A DNA stretch of 64,000 nt from Flavobacterium lindanitolerans (GTDB lineage Bacteria; Bacteroidota; Bacteroidia; Flavobacteriales; Flavobacteriaceae): NCBI RefSeq assembly GCF_002846575.1, contig NZ_PJND01000009.1:248001-312000 (forward strand). The letters run 5' to 3'. Made by a program: the position numbers and the translations under genes. This document shows positions 1 through 8,450 of this stretch, in pieces (position 1 is the first letter of the stretch; every line of letters begins with the position of its first letter). The notes beneath the pieces were generated by a model, which did not search any database, was not told where the DNA came from, and was given only the letters and a program-made list of their open reading frames with translations.

Positions 1-656
1 TTATAGAAGAAGAAGGTTACGACAAGCCGGAATTTCCTTTTCTGGCATTGACAATCAGCGGCGGACATACGCAAATCGTCAAGGTTAACGATTTCTTTGA
101 TATGGAAATTATTGGAGAAACGACAGATGACGCTGTTGGTGAAGCTTTTGACAAGAGCGCCAAAATTCTGGGACTTCCCTATCCTGGCGGACCTTTGGTT
201 GACAAATATGCCAAATTGGGAAACCCGAAAGCTTTTTCATTTACCAAACCAAAAGTTCCGGGACTTGATTTCAGCTTTAGCGGCCTAAAAACAGCCATAT
301 TGTATTTTATACAGAAAAATGTCGCCCAAAATCCAAATTTCATTGAAGAAAATCTGAATGATATCTGTGCTTCCATACAGCACACGATTATTGAAATTTT
401 GATGGACAAATTAAAACTGGCAGCCCAACAAACCGGTATCAATCAGATTGCCATTGGTGGTGGTGTTTCTGCCAATTCGGGGATTCGCCAGACATTGAAA
501 GAAGCAGAAACAAAATACGGCTGGAAAACCTTTATTCCCAAATTCGAATATACCACAGATAATGCCGCCATGATTGGAATTGTCGGATATCATAAATATC
601 TTGCTTCAAAATTTGAAGATAATTCAGTCGTTTCCAAAGCGCGTATTCCGTTTTAA
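1..656 (+). CDS. tsaD: tRNA N6-threonylcarbamoyladenosine synthase TsaD, 3' part
   Basis: This is the C-terminal two thirds of TsaD (Kae1/YgjD family), which transfers threonylcarbamoyl to A37 of ANN-decoding tRNAs together with TsaB and TsaE. The frame is open from base 3, so the true start lies before the window; about 217 of the usual roughly 340 residues are visible. The family motif SGGHT follows the first 15 visible residues. Further on are GEAFDK, the Gly-rich GGGVSANSG and a late TTDNAAMIG stretch whose Asp is a metal ligand in the family. The TTG at 48 is an internal codon, not a start. rsmE begins two bases after the stop, so the two are probably cotranscribed. Confidence 0.96.
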   Translation, partial: IEEEGYDKPEFPFLALTISGGHTQIVKVNDFFDMEIIGETTDDAVGEAFDKSAKILGLPYPGGPLVDKYAKLGNPKAFSFTKPKVPGLDFSFSGLKTAILYFIQKNVAQNPNFIEENLNDICASIQHTIIEILMDKLKLAAQQTGINQIAIGGGVSANSGIRQTLKEAETKYGWKTFIPKFEYTTDNAAMIGIVGYHKYLASKFEDNSVVSKARIPF

Positions 657-658
657 TT

Positions 659-1369
659 ATGCAATTATTCTATAATCCAACAATCACAACAGCAACAGAA
701 ACCTTCTTTTTCGACAAGGAAGAAAGCAAACACATCGTTAAAGTATTACGTAAAAAAGAAGGTGATAATCTATATGTAACCAACGGATTAGGTTATTTAT
801 TTAAAACCGAAATTGCATTAGCTTCAGATTCAAAATGTTTGGTAAAAATTATTGGCTCTGAAAAAGGTGAAGCAACCGGATATAAGCTTCATCTGGCTGT
901 TGCGCCTACCAAAATGAACGACCGTTTTGAATGGTTTCTGGAAAAAGCAACCGAAATAGGAATTGGTGAAATTACACCTATCATCTGTGACCATTCTGAA
1001 AGAAAAGTAGTCAAGACAGACCGTTTTGACAAGATTATATTATCGGCTATGAAACAGTCGCTGCATTATTATCTCCCAAAATTGAATGAACCTGTTTCGT
1101 TTAAGGATTTTATAAAACAGCAACAAAACGAAGGGCTAAAGCTCATCGCCCACTGTGAGGAAACCCAGAAAAAATCATTAAAAGAAACCGTATTACCCAA
1201 TCAGGACGTTACGATACTTATTGGTCCGGAAGGTGATTTTTCTGAAAAAGAAATCAAATTGGCGGTCGAAAACAATTACATTCCCGTAACTTTAGGCAAT
1301 ACGCGATTGAGAACTGAAACTGCTGCTGTTGTTGCTTGCCATAGTGTAGTTTTTATAAACGAAAAATAA
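659..1369 (+). CDS. rsmE: 16S rRNA m3U1498 methyltransferase RsmE
   Basis: RsmE methylates N3 of U1498 in helix 44 of 16S rRNA, using SAM. The 236-residue length is normal for the family. The N-terminal PUA-like part (about 1-70) is followed by a SPOUT fold. The trefoil-knot SAM site shows as GPEGDFS at 189-195 and LGNTRLRTETAA at 212-223, both diagnostic of RsmE. It starts at ATG 659, two bases after the tsaD stop, and lies in the same forward gene run. The pairing of two RNA-modification genes fits a translation-maintenance operon. Confidence 0.96.
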   Translation: MQLFYNPTITTATETFFFDKEESKHIVKVLRKKEGDNLYVTNGLGYLFKTEIALASDSKCLVKIIGSEKGEATGYKLHLAVAPTKMNDRFEWFLEKATEIGIGEITPIICDHSERKVVKTDRFDKIILSAMKQSLHYYLPKLNEPVSFKDFIKQQQNEGLKLIAHCEETQKKSLKETVLPNQDVTILIGPEGDFSEKEIKLAVENNYIPVTLGNTRLRTETAAVVACHSVVFINEK

Positions 1370-1383
1370 ATCCGGTTGAGATT

Positions 1384-2025
1384 ATGAAGAAAATATATTT
1401 TGCATTTCTGTTGTGTTTTTCCCTTGTAGCCCAATCGCAGGAAATTGCCTTATTAAAATACAATGGCGGTGGTGACTGGTATGGAAATCCGACTTCTTTG
1501 CCCAACCTGATTAAATTTTGCAATCAAAATATAAATACCCGAATCACTCCAAAACCGGCAACGGTTGAACCGGGAAGTCCTGACCTGCTCTCCTATCCTT
1601 TTGTACACATGACCGGACACGGGAATGTGGTATTCAGTGATTCCGAAATAAACAATCTACGAAACTATCTTACTTCCGGTGGATTTCTCCATGTAGATGA
1701 CAACTATGGAATGGATGAATATATCCGCAGGGAACTGAAAAGAATTTTTCCAAACAACGCTCTTGTGGAAATCCCGGCAAACCATCCCATATTCCAAAAA
1801 CCTTTTTCATTTCCTGCCGGAATCCCGAAAATCCACGAACACGACAACAAAAGGCCACAGGCATTTGGAATTTTTATAGACAACAGGCTGGCACTTTTGT
1901 ATACTTATGAAACCGATTTGGGTGATGGATGGGAAGACCCGGAAGTGCACAACGACCCAAAAGAAGTTCGTGAAAAAGCACTAAAAATGGGCGCCAATAT
2001 TATCTATTATATTTTCAATAATTAG
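1384..2025 (+). CDS. DUF4159 secreted protein
   Basis: This 213-residue protein has a signal peptide (MKKIYFAFLLCFSLVAQSQ) and then a single DUF4159 domain. Typical features are the opening KYNGGGDWYGNP, the central HMTGHGN, and GGFLHVDDNYGMDEYIRREL. The fold resembles a class I glutamine-amidotransferase/ThuA-like flavodoxin fold, but I see no clear catalytic Cys, so enzymatic activity is unproven. In Bacteroidota this gene commonly sits beside tsaD/rsmE or in MoxR/BatA-type loci. Here it starts 15 bases after rsmE, so it shares the operon. Function is unknown; export to the periplasm is the only firm inference. Confidence 0.85.
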   Translation: MKKIYFAFLLCFSLVAQSQEIALLKYNGGGDWYGNPTSLPNLIKFCNQNINTRITPKPATVEPGSPDLLSYPFVHMTGHGNVVFSDSEINNLRNYLTSGGFLHVDDNYGMDEYIRRELKRIFPNNALVEIPANHPIFQKPFSFPAGIPKIHEHDNKRPQAFGIFIDNRLALLYTYETDLGDGWEDPEVHNDPKEVREKALKMGANIIYYIFNN

Positions 2026-2092
2026 AAACGGGATTTTATTTTTAGAAGAACTCCGATTTTTTTAACTAAATTTAGATTCTAAAAAGAAAAAT

Positions 2093-3184
2093 ATGGTGAC
2101 CTCAAAAACTATTGCTAACGGAATATTGCGTGCTTTGGCAGTAATAACCGGAATTTTGCTCTTGCTGTTTCTTTTATATAAAATCCAGTCCGTTATTCTT
2201 TTCCTGTTCATTGCTTTGATTGTCAGCATGATTGGAAATCCGATTGTCAAATTCCTGGAAAAAAGATTAAAGTTCAACCATATCGTAGCAGTTATAGTAA
2301 CACTGGTATTCTTTATATTGCTCATGGCGGGCTTTATCATGATGTTTGTTCCGTTAATCGTTTCGCAGGGCGAAAATCTTTCTTTATTAGATACAGCACG
2401 ACTTGAAGCCGATTTGGTGGATTTGACCGAAAGACTGAAGAGTTATTTTTCAGACCATAATATCGACATCGAAAGTATGGTCAAAAAATCAGACCTGACC
2501 TCGAAACTGAATCTGAATTTTATTCCTAATTTCATAAATTCTTTGGTTTCAATACTCGGAAATGTTGGTGTCGCTATAGGTTCTGTCATTTTTATTACTT
2601 TTTTCTTTTTGAAAGACCAGAAACTCTTTATCGTCAATGCCAAGAAGATACTTCCAAACGAACACGAAGACAAAATCCTGAATTCTTTCAGAAAAATAAA
2701 CCACTTGTTAAGCCGTTATTTTATTGGCCTTATCGGACAGGTAACCATTTTATTTATTTGCTACCTAATCGTATTGCTGATTTTTGGTGTGGAAAATGCA
2801 TTTATCATCGCTTTTATCACAGCAATTCTGAATATCATACCTTATATCGGACCGCTTATTGCCACTGTCCTTGTTGCCATATTGACAATGCTGGGCCACA
2901 TGGACCCTGAATCACAGGGCGAAATGCTATCGACAACAATATATGTATTGATTGGCTACACCGTTGCCCAAATTATTGATAACAACATCACCACTCCGTT
3001 AATATTCTCCAACAGCGTCAATTCCCATCCTTTGGAAATTTTTGTGGTAATTCTGGCGAGCGGATTTATTTTTGGAGTACTGGGAATGATTGTGGCAGTA
3101 CCACTTTATACCATTGTAAAAGTAGTTGCCAAAGAATTTTTCCCTCAAAATCCTATCGTAAAAATTTTAACCCGAAACATTTGA
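2093..3184 (+). CDS. AI-2E family transporter (TqsA/PerM-like)
   Basis: This is a 363-residue polytopic membrane protein of the AI-2E/PerM family. Hydrophobic helices occupy roughly 12-55, 68-92, 155-180 and 210-355. The soluble middle (about 95-150) contains the charged, amphipathic segment usual for the family. The late pattern IPYIGPLIATV and the terminal GxxGMIVAVPLYTIVKV are characteristic. Family members export diverse small molecules or act as sodium/proton antiporters, so the substrate cannot be named from sequence. The stop codon overlaps the start of the next gene (TTGA), which implies translational coupling with the THUMP-like methyltransferase. Confidence 0.9.
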   Translation: MVTSKTIANGILRALAVITGILLLLFLLYKIQSVILFLFIALIVSMIGNPIVKFLEKRLKFNHIVAVIVTLVFFILLMAGFIMMFVPLIVSQGENLSLLDTARLEADLVDLTERLKSYFSDHNIDIESMVKKSDLTSKLNLNFIPNFINSLVSILGNVGVAIGSVIFITFFFLKDQKLFIVNAKKILPNEHEDKILNSFRKINHLLSRYFIGLIGQVTILFICYLIVLLIFGVENAFIIAFITAILNIIPYIGPLIATVLVAILTMLGHMDPESQGEMLSTTIYVLIGYTVAQIIDNNITTPLIFSNSVNSHPLEIFVVILASGFIFGVLGMIVAVPLYTIVKVVAKEFFPQNPIVKILTRNI

Positions 3185-4368
3185 TTTCTGACATTCTAAA
3201 ACCCGAAATCCAGAATTTTATAGAAGCCAATATCAGGAAAGATATTTCAAAACTGGCTTTCCAGAAAAATCCGTTTCCTGAAATCGACTTTGCCGTATTG
3301 TTAAACCAGATAGCGGCAAAAGGCAAGGCAGAACAGAAACTTCCTACCTGGTATGCAGCAAAAAACATTGTTTATCCTCCAAAACTATCAATAGAACAGA
3401 CTTCATCTGAAGAAACAGCTTCCTACAAAGCAGCAATTGTTTCCGGAAAAAGCCTGATTGACCTGACCGGCGGCTTTGGTGTTGACAGTTATTATTTTTC
3501 AAAAAAAATGAAATCGGTTGTTCATTGTGAAATGAATGCGGAATTATCTGATATTGCAAGTCATAATTTTAAAATACTCCATGCCTCAAATATCGAATGC
3601 TTTACAGGCGACAGTTCGGAAATACTTCAGAAGCTGAATCGGAAATTTGACTGGATGTATGTTGACCCATCAAGACGAAGTGATGTAAAAGGAAAGGTTT
3701 TCCTTTTAAAAGATTGTCTGCCCAATGTTCCGGAATTGCAGAAATTCTATTTTGAATATTCAGACAATCTGCTGATAAAGACAGCTCCCATTCTGGATAT
3801 TGCTGCAGGATTATCAGAACTTACCAATGTAAAGGCCATCCATATTATAGCCATTGAAAACGAAGTCAAAGAATTGCTTTGGGAAATTTCAAAAGATTAT
3901 ACCGGCAGTATAACAATTATTACCTTAAACAAAACCAAAGAAAAGACTGAAAAACTTGATTTTGTACTGGGTGAAAGTGAAAGTGCTTTTTACGGATTGC
4001 CTAAAAAATATCTTTATGAACCTAATAGTTCAATAATGAAATCCGGCTTTTTTGAGTCGGTGAGCGCCAAATTTAAACTGGACAAGCTTCATCCGCTTTC
4101 GCATCTTTATACTGCCAATGAATTGGTTGATTTTCCCGGAAGAACCTTTCAGATTGATGAAGTAATAAAATACGGCAAAACTGAAATGAAGGAACTGCTA
4201 CAAAATAAAAAAGCCAATATTACTATCCGGAATTTTCCGGAAACCGTTGAGAACCTTCGAAAAAAGTGGAAAATAAATGACGGAGGAAACCTGTATTGTT
4301 TTTTTACGACCAATATGAATAATGACAAAATAGTATTACTTTGCACCAAAATAAAAACAGAAGAATGA
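3181..4368 (+). CDS. THUMP-like class I SAM-dependent methyltransferase
   Basis: This 395-residue protein has a SAM-binding motif I at 93-101 (IDLTGGFGV) and a catalytic-loop-like DPSRR at 162-166, in place of the DPPY of N-methylating enzymes. The C-terminal third is the THUMP-like extension found in Bacteroidota homologues. The architecture suggests methylation of RNA or another nucleic acid, but no substrate is established to my knowledge. The start is TTG at 3181, inside TTGA with the upstream stop; no in-frame ATG lies nearby. Its own stop overlaps the next ATG (ATGA at 4365-4368), so it is translationally coupled on both sides. Confidence 0.82.
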   Translation: MISDILKPEIQNFIEANIRKDISKLAFQKNPFPEIDFAVLLNQIAAKGKAEQKLPTWYAAKNIVYPPKLSIEQTSSEETASYKAAIVSGKSLIDLTGGFGVDSYYFSKKMKSVVHCEMNAELSDIASHNFKILHASNIECFTGDSSEILQKLNRKFDWMYVDPSRRSDVKGKVFLLKDCLPNVPELQKFYFEYSDNLLIKTAPILDIAAGLSELTNVKAIHIIAIENEVKELLWEISKDYTGSITIITLNKTKEKTEKLDFVLGESESAFYGLPKKYLYEPNSSIMKSGFFESVSAKFKLDKLHPLSHLYTANELVDFPGRTFQIDEVIKYGKTEMKELLQNKKANITIRNFPETVENLRKKWKINDGGNLYCFFTTNMNNDKIVLLCTKIKTEE

Positions 4369-4934
4369 AACGATTGCTTATACTTACTTTTTTAATGCTT
4401 CAAATGGGCGTTTATGCCCAGAAATCATGCGAATACAGTTCCAATTTTACAGATTCCATAGGCAGCTATAAAGAAACGGTACAAAAAATCGTATATGAAA
4501 AAAACTTTGCAGGAACTTCGAGTTATATCTTTTTCTCACTGATTAATGCCAATGGTACTCCACTGTTGAATTTCCAAAATATTCAAAAAAGTAAAGATTT
4601 CATCAAGGCATTTTGTTTCGATAAAAATTCACGGGTTTACCTGCAATTGGCAAATGGCAAAATAATTACCATGCTGATTTCTGATGAGGGAAGCTGCGGA
4701 TCAATGATTCGGGATGAAGCTCAAAGTTCCAATATTAGAATTTCTACGGGTGCCTTTTTATTTATGAAAAATACGATGGAAGAGTTGGAAAAATCCCCAA
4801 TTACGTTAATCCGTATAAAATACGCTTCAGAAACGGTTGACTATATTATGAAAAAGGAACTTACTTCCGAATTAAACGGAGAGAAATCCTATCCTGAAAA
4901 TTTCTTTATCGACCATCTTAAATGCCTGAACTAG
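4365..4934 (+). CDS. small secreted protein of unknown function
   Basis: I do not recognise this 189-residue protein. ATG 4365 lies in an ATGA overlap with the preceding methyltransferase, and gives a clean signal peptide (MKRLLILTFLMLQMGVYAQ). A TTG further upstream (4341) would hide that peptide behind charged residues. The mature part has Cys residues near each end (KSCEYS, GSCGSM, HLKCLN) and alternating hydrophobic residues that suggest beta structure. It closes the forward run starting at tsaD and ends one base before the convergent VanX-like gene, with no terminator between them. Confidence 0.7.
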   Translation: MKRLLILTFLMLQMGVYAQKSCEYSSNFTDSIGSYKETVQKIVYEKNFAGTSSYIFFSLINANGTPLLNFQNIQKSKDFIKAFCFDKNSRVYLQLANGKIITMLISDEGSCGSMIRDEAQSSNIRISTGAFLFMKNTMEELEKSPITLIRIKYASETVDYIMKKELTSELNGEKSYPENFFIDHLKCLN

Positions 4935-4935
4935 A

Positions 4936-5637
4936 TTAGTTCTTGCAGTCCCATGTAAAATTAGATACAGGTAAAGTCGAAGCGCTCATCAGGTTGTAAT
5001 GCCACCATTCCGAAGCAAAAGAACGGAATCCGTTTTTCAGCATTATTTCTTTTAAAATCTTTCGATTGGTTGCAGCTTCTGCCGAAATGTTTTTATAGTC
5101 ATGTGCCGCTTCCGGTCCGAAATGGTCAAATCCTGTTCCCATATCCAATTCATTACCGCTGTAATCTGTTAGCGTTATGTCTACAGCCCCTCCTCTATTA
5201 TGAATGGAACCTTTAGCCGGGTCGGCCACATAAGTAGGATTTGGCGTTATTGCCCACATCTTCTTTTGTACATCCAGAGGTCTGTAGCAATCATATACTT
5301 TAATCTTATATCCAAGTTTTAAAAACGCCTGATTCGCTTTGATTAAAGCTTTAACGGTTTTAAACCGGAGATAGCATTCCGCGCAATCGTATACTTTTGT
5401 TTTCAGGAAATTGTCTTCTGTTGCATATTTCATATCATAAAAGAAATCTTTACCATAATCCCTTAAATTCACAAAAGCAGTATCGCTGATGTTAGCTTTG
5501 GCCGCTTCCAGAATCGCAGCATTTTCGTCAATATATTCACGATTGCTTGACAAAAGAGCATCGCTATAAACCACCTCTTGTGGATTTTTGCAAGACGAAA
5601 GAACAATTAGGCACACTATTAGCTGTAGAAATCTCAT
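4936..5637 (-). CDS. D-alanyl-D-alanine dipeptidase, VanX/M15D lipoprotein
   Basis: This is a zinc dipeptidase of peptidase family M15D (VanX/DdpX), which cleaves D-Ala-D-Ala. It has a lipoprotein signal with lipobox LSSC (Cys16), so it is probably membrane-anchored in the periplasm. The family zinc ligands are present as H146 and D153 (SIHNRGGAVD) and H213 in EWWH, with catalytic Glu210. Arg119 (CYRP) matches the conserved substrate-stabilising Arg. Length (233) fits the family. No VanHA partner genes are nearby, so a housekeeping role in peptidoglycan turnover is likelier than glycopeptide resistance. It faces the tsaD operon convergently. Confidence 0.92.
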   Translation of the reverse strand: MRFLQLIVCLIVLSSCKNPQEVVYSDALLSSNREYIDENAAILEAAKANISDTAFVNLRDYGKDFFYDMKYATEDNFLKTKVYDCAECYLRFKTVKALIKANQAFLKLGYKIKVYDCYRPLDVQKKMWAITPNPTYVADPAKGSIHNRGGAVDITLTDYSGNELDMGTGFDHFGPEAAHDYKNISAEAATNRKILKEIMLKNGFRSFASEWWHYNLMSASTLPVSNFTWDCKN

Positions 5638-5727
5638 AATGATTTGAAATGTTTAATTTGTACTACAAATCTATTCATTTGTATCAATTAATTTACTAAT
5701 TTTAATTCAAATTAAAAAACACAAAGT

Positions 5728-6219
5728 ATGAAAAAATTAATTGTTTTAGGTATTGCTTTGTTATTTTCAGGCTACATGAGCGCCCAGGAAACAACGGCGA
5801 AGAAGAAAGCAAAAGCAGAAGTAGCCCAGGCAAAAGCAGACAGTAAGAAAGCTGTTGAAAAAGCGGATGCAAAAGCAAAAAAAGCAGAAGAATCTGCCAA
5901 GAAAGATGTAGCTAAGGCTAAAGAAAAGGCAGTAGAATCGAAAACAGAAGCAAAAGCTGATGTAGCCAAGAAAAAAGCAGATGCTAAAGTAGAAACGGCA
6001 AAAGCCAAAGAAAAAGCTGCGGTAACAAAAACGGAAGCAAAAGCGGATGTTGCCAAGGCAAAGGCAGATGCAAAAGTCGAAGTCAAAAAATATAATGCAG
6101 ATGTAAAAGATAAGGCATCTGGCGAATATTACAACGGCAAGAAGGTTTACACAGGACCTAAAGGCGGTAAATACTACATCAACAAAAACGGAAATAAAAC
6201 ATATATCGACCAAAAATAA
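5728..6219 (+). CDS. secreted Lys/Ala-rich protein with PBCV-type basic adaptor motif
   Basis: This 163-residue protein starts with a signal peptide (MKKLIVLGIALLFSGYMSAQ). Residues 23-130 are a low-complexity, highly charged Lys/Ala/Glu region predicted to be one long helix or coiled coil. Within it, two tandem copies of a roughly 29-residue unit (KAKEKA..KTEAKADVAK.KADAKVE) are encoded by about 87-bp direct repeats. The last 30 residues (GEYYNGKKVYTGPKGGKYYI..) match the short basic adaptor motif first described in chlorella-virus PBCV proteins and also found in bacterial secreted proteins. Function is unknown; it may bind a polyanion. The long open frames antisense to it are by-products of the repetitive codons. 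A strong terminator follows. Confidence 0.8.
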   Translation: MKKLIVLGIALLFSGYMSAQETTAKKKAKAEVAQAKADSKKAVEKADAKAKKAEESAKKDVAKAKEKAVESKTEAKADVAKKKADAKVETAKAKEKAAVTKTEAKADVAKAKADAKVEVKKYNADVKDKASGEYYNGKKVYTGPKGGKYYINKNGNKTYIDQK

Positions 6220-6240
6220 TTTTGGTCAGCCCTCACAAAA

Positions 6241-6275
6241 AATCCCGATTAGTTTATAATCGGGATTTTTTTATT
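6241..6275. terminator. bidirectional rho-independent terminator
   Basis: A perfect 11-bp stem (AATCCCGATTA, 6241-6251, with 6257-6267) and a 5-base loop are followed by a T-run and preceded by an A-run. It serves both the basic-adaptor gene and the convergent deacetylase gene. Confidence 0.9.
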
Positions 6276-6278
6276 GGA

Positions 6279-7214
6279 TTATCCTTTTGTTATCTTATCG
6301 TAGAGTTTTTCTATTTCTGCGTTATCGGGTTCTTTTTTCATAATGGCGGTGGCTTCCTTTTGGGATTTCATCCATCTATAGAGCCAGGAAACACCCCATT
6401 TTTTATAATAATTATCTTTCTGTTGGTAAACACTGTCCTGTAAGGCTTCATCAAGACTCACAAAAGTATAGCCTTTTGTTTTTAGCAGTTTTACGATTTT
6501 GGGTAGGTAATCAGCATTCAGCAAGTTGTCGTGGCATAAATAAATATGACGAACCGGTCTTTTGTATTGCTGCGTTCCCAGCATTTCAAAAAACTCAAAA
6601 AATTCTATGGTCTTTTTCACATACTTCTCCCCTGTACTTTTGGCATTCGCAATATCATTTTTGGCGAGGTAATATTCATAAACCGTACTATAGGCCCAAT
6701 CTTCACTCTCAACCGTATAAGGCGTAATGCGATATCCTTTTTGTGTCAGGTAATTTTCAATTTCTTTATGCTGCAATGTGTCTTTTCCCAAATCATTAAA
6801 TGGAAATCTGAAATGTTTTAATGGCTTACTATATTTTTTTGCCAGTTCTTTAGTAATAGCTTCTCCTTTATAAATATCATTGGCAAAAACCGTTAGTCCT
6901 GCATCAGAATAGCGTAAATGGCTAAAACTATGGTTGCCCAGCGTAATGTAGCTTCGCTTAACCCAATTTTCCAACAAGCGGAAATTCATTGACACAGAAT
7001 CTGTTTCATAAATTTTTCCTTCATTGATAAAAATAGCAATCGGTAATTGTAACGAATCCAGTTTTTTCAATAATAAAGACTGAAATCCATCCTTTTGGAA
7101 TCTTTTTGTATTGGGAATATCATCTATCGTAATAGCAACCTGCTTCTGCGCATACAGCTGCACAGAAAAAAATACAGAAAAAAATAGTACTGTTGTCCTG
7201 ATATTGAATTTCAT
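6279..7214 (-). CDS. secreted polysaccharide deacetylase family protein
   Basis: This 311-residue protein has a signal peptide ending in LYAQ and a NodB-homology (CE4) domain. Motif 1 is TIDDIP, with the metal-binding Asp pair. Motif 2 is GNHSFSH, with the HxxxH metal ligands. A later HIYLCHDN resembles the motif that supplies the catalytic His. The C-terminal 50 residues are helical and lie outside the core. The likely substrate is a cell-envelope or extracellular N-acetylated glycan, not further resolvable. The gene is monocistronic: a terminator lies downstream and a divergent promoter region towards gcvT upstream. Confidence 0.88.
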   Translation of the reverse strand: MKFNIRTTVLFFSVFFSVQLYAQKQVAITIDDIPNTKRFQKDGFQSLLLKKLDSLQLPIAIFINEGKIYETDSVSMNFRLLENWVKRSYITLGNHSFSHLRYSDAGLTVFANDIYKGEAITKELAKKYSKPLKHFRFPFNDLGKDTLQHKEIENYLTQKGYRITPYTVESEDWAYSTVYEYYLAKNDIANAKSTGEKYVKKTIEFFEFFEMLGTQQYKRPVRHIYLCHDNLLNADYLPKIVKLLKTKGYTFVSLDEALQDSVYQQKDNYYKKWGVSWLYRWMKSQKEATAIMKKEPDNAEIEKLYDKITKG

Positions 7215-7242
7215 ATTTTTTGTTTGTTTTCAAATATAAAAA

Positions 7243-7271
7243 ACCTTGATAATTATTTATCTCATCAAGGT
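7243..7271. other. hairpin in the deacetylase/gcvT divergent region
   Basis: ACCTTGAT at 7243-7250 pairs with ATCAAGGT at 7264-7271 across a 13-base loop. It lies in the leader of the deacetylase gene and upstream of gcvT, with no T-run. It could be an operator or a leader hairpin; no riboswitch signature is visible. Confidence 0.35.
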
Positions 7272-7361
7272 ATAATATTCCTAAAAAATCCACGGTTTTC
7301 ACCTTTGAAACTGCAAAAAAAAACAATAAATTAGCAACTTTAATTTTTATACACAGCACAA

Positions 7362-8444
7362 ATGAAAAATACCGCGCTTACGCACGTTCACGAAAATCTT
7401 GGAGCTAAAATGGTTCCTTTTGCAGGATATAATATGCCAGTACAATATGAAGGAGTAAATATTGAACACGAAACTGTTCGTAACGGAGTTGGAGTTTTTG
7501 ATGTTTCACACATGGGAGAATTCCTTATTTCAGGTCCAAATGCCCTGGCTTTAATCCAAAAAGTAACCACAAATGATGCTTCTACATTAACCGTAGGCAA
7601 AGCACAATATTCTTGTCTTCCAAACGAAAATGGCGGTATTGTAGACGATTTGATTGTTTATAAAATGAAAGAAGACCAATATTTGCTGGTTGTGAATGCC
7701 TCTAACATTGAGAAAGACTGGAATTGGATTTCTACAAAAAATGATGTTGGTGCTGAAATGAGAAATATCTCTGACGACTATTCATTATTAGCCATACAAG
7801 GACCAAAAGCTGTAGAAGCAATGCAGTCACTGACGTCTGTTGACCTTGCTGCAATCAAATACTACCACTTTGAAGTGGGAGATTTTGCCGGAGTACCGGA
7901 TGTAATCATTTCTGCAACTGGCTACACCGGTTCGGGCGGTTTTGAAATCTACGCAAAAAACGAAAACATCGAACAAATCTGGAATAAGGTATTTGAAGCC
8001 GGAAAATCATATGGTATCAAACCTATCGGATTAGCGGCAAGAGATACGCTTCGTCTTGAAATGGGCTTCTGTCTTTACGGGAATGACATTAATGACACGA
8101 CTTCGCCTATCGAAGCCGGTTTGGGTTGGATTACTAAATTCAACAAAGAATTTACCAATTCTGAAAATCTTCTAAAACAGAAAGAAGCCGGAGTCTTAAG
8201 AAAGCTTGTTGGTTTTGAATTGACAGAAAGAGGAATTCCACGCCATGACTATGAAATCGTTGACAAAGATGGAAACATCATCGGGGTAGTAACTTCCGGG
8301 ACTATGGCACCATCTTTGAACAAAGGTATTGGTCTGGGCTACGTTACCACAGAATTCTCCGGAGTAGATAGTGAGATTTTTATCCGTATCCGAAAAAATG
8401 ACATCCCGGCCAAAGTCGTTAAATTGCCCTTTTATAAAAAATAA
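7362..8444 (+). CDS. gcvT: glycine cleavage system T protein (aminomethyltransferase)
   Basis: GcvT takes the aminomethyl group from lipoyl-GcvH and transfers it to tetrahydrofolate, releasing ammonia, in cytosolic glycine cleavage. The 360-residue length is typical. Diagnostic stretches are [10 protein letters not shown] (about 46-55), VTTNDA, the folate-site [12 protein letters not shown] (about 186-197), and the C-terminal [18 protein letters not shown] barrel. The start is ATG 7362 ([10 protein letters not shown]). gcvH and gcvP are not in the window, as is usual for Bacteroidota where the genes are scattered. The S41 protease gene starts six bases downstream, so the two may be cotranscribed. 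Confidence 0.97.
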   Translation: MKNTALTHVHENLGAKMVPFAGYNMPVQYEGVNIEHETVRNGVGVFDVSHMGEFLISGPNALALIQKVTTNDASTLTVGKAQYSCLPNENGGIVDDLIVYKMKEDQYLLVVNASNIEKDWNWISTKNDVGAEMRNISDDYSLLAIQGPKAVEAMQSLTSVDLAAIKYYHFEVGDFAGVPDVIISATGYTGSGGFEIYAKNENIEQIWNKVFEAGKSYGIKPIGLAARDTLRLEMGFCLYGNDINDTTSPIEAGLGWITKFNKEFTNSENLLKQKEAGVLRKLVGFELTERGIPRHDYEIVDKDGNIIGVVTSGTMAPSLNKGIGLGYVTTEFSGVDSEIFIRIRKNDIPAKVVKLPFYKK

Positions 8445-8450
8445 AAATAT

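Noticed and set aside
2071..2083. TTTAGATTCTAAA palindrome before the AI-2E gene as the same operator as at 63472
   Set aside because: The half-sites match but the spacer is one base rather than five, and the gene has no link to iron; chance in AT-rich DNA is likely.
4936..5637. VanX as part of a glycopeptide-resistance cluster
   Set aside because: No VanA-type ligase, VanH dehydrogenase or VanRS genes are nearby; a peptidoglycan-recycling role is more likely.
5767..6213. Long minus-strand open frames opposite the Lys/Ala-rich gene
   Set aside because: They are Phe/Cys/Ser-rich mirrors of repetitive Lys/Ala codons, with no family features; the plus-strand frame has a signal peptide and a recognisable C-terminal motif.
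7215..7361. Glycine riboswitch before gcvT
   Set aside because: The leader lacks the conserved glycine-aptamer core; only a simple AT-rich hairpin is present.
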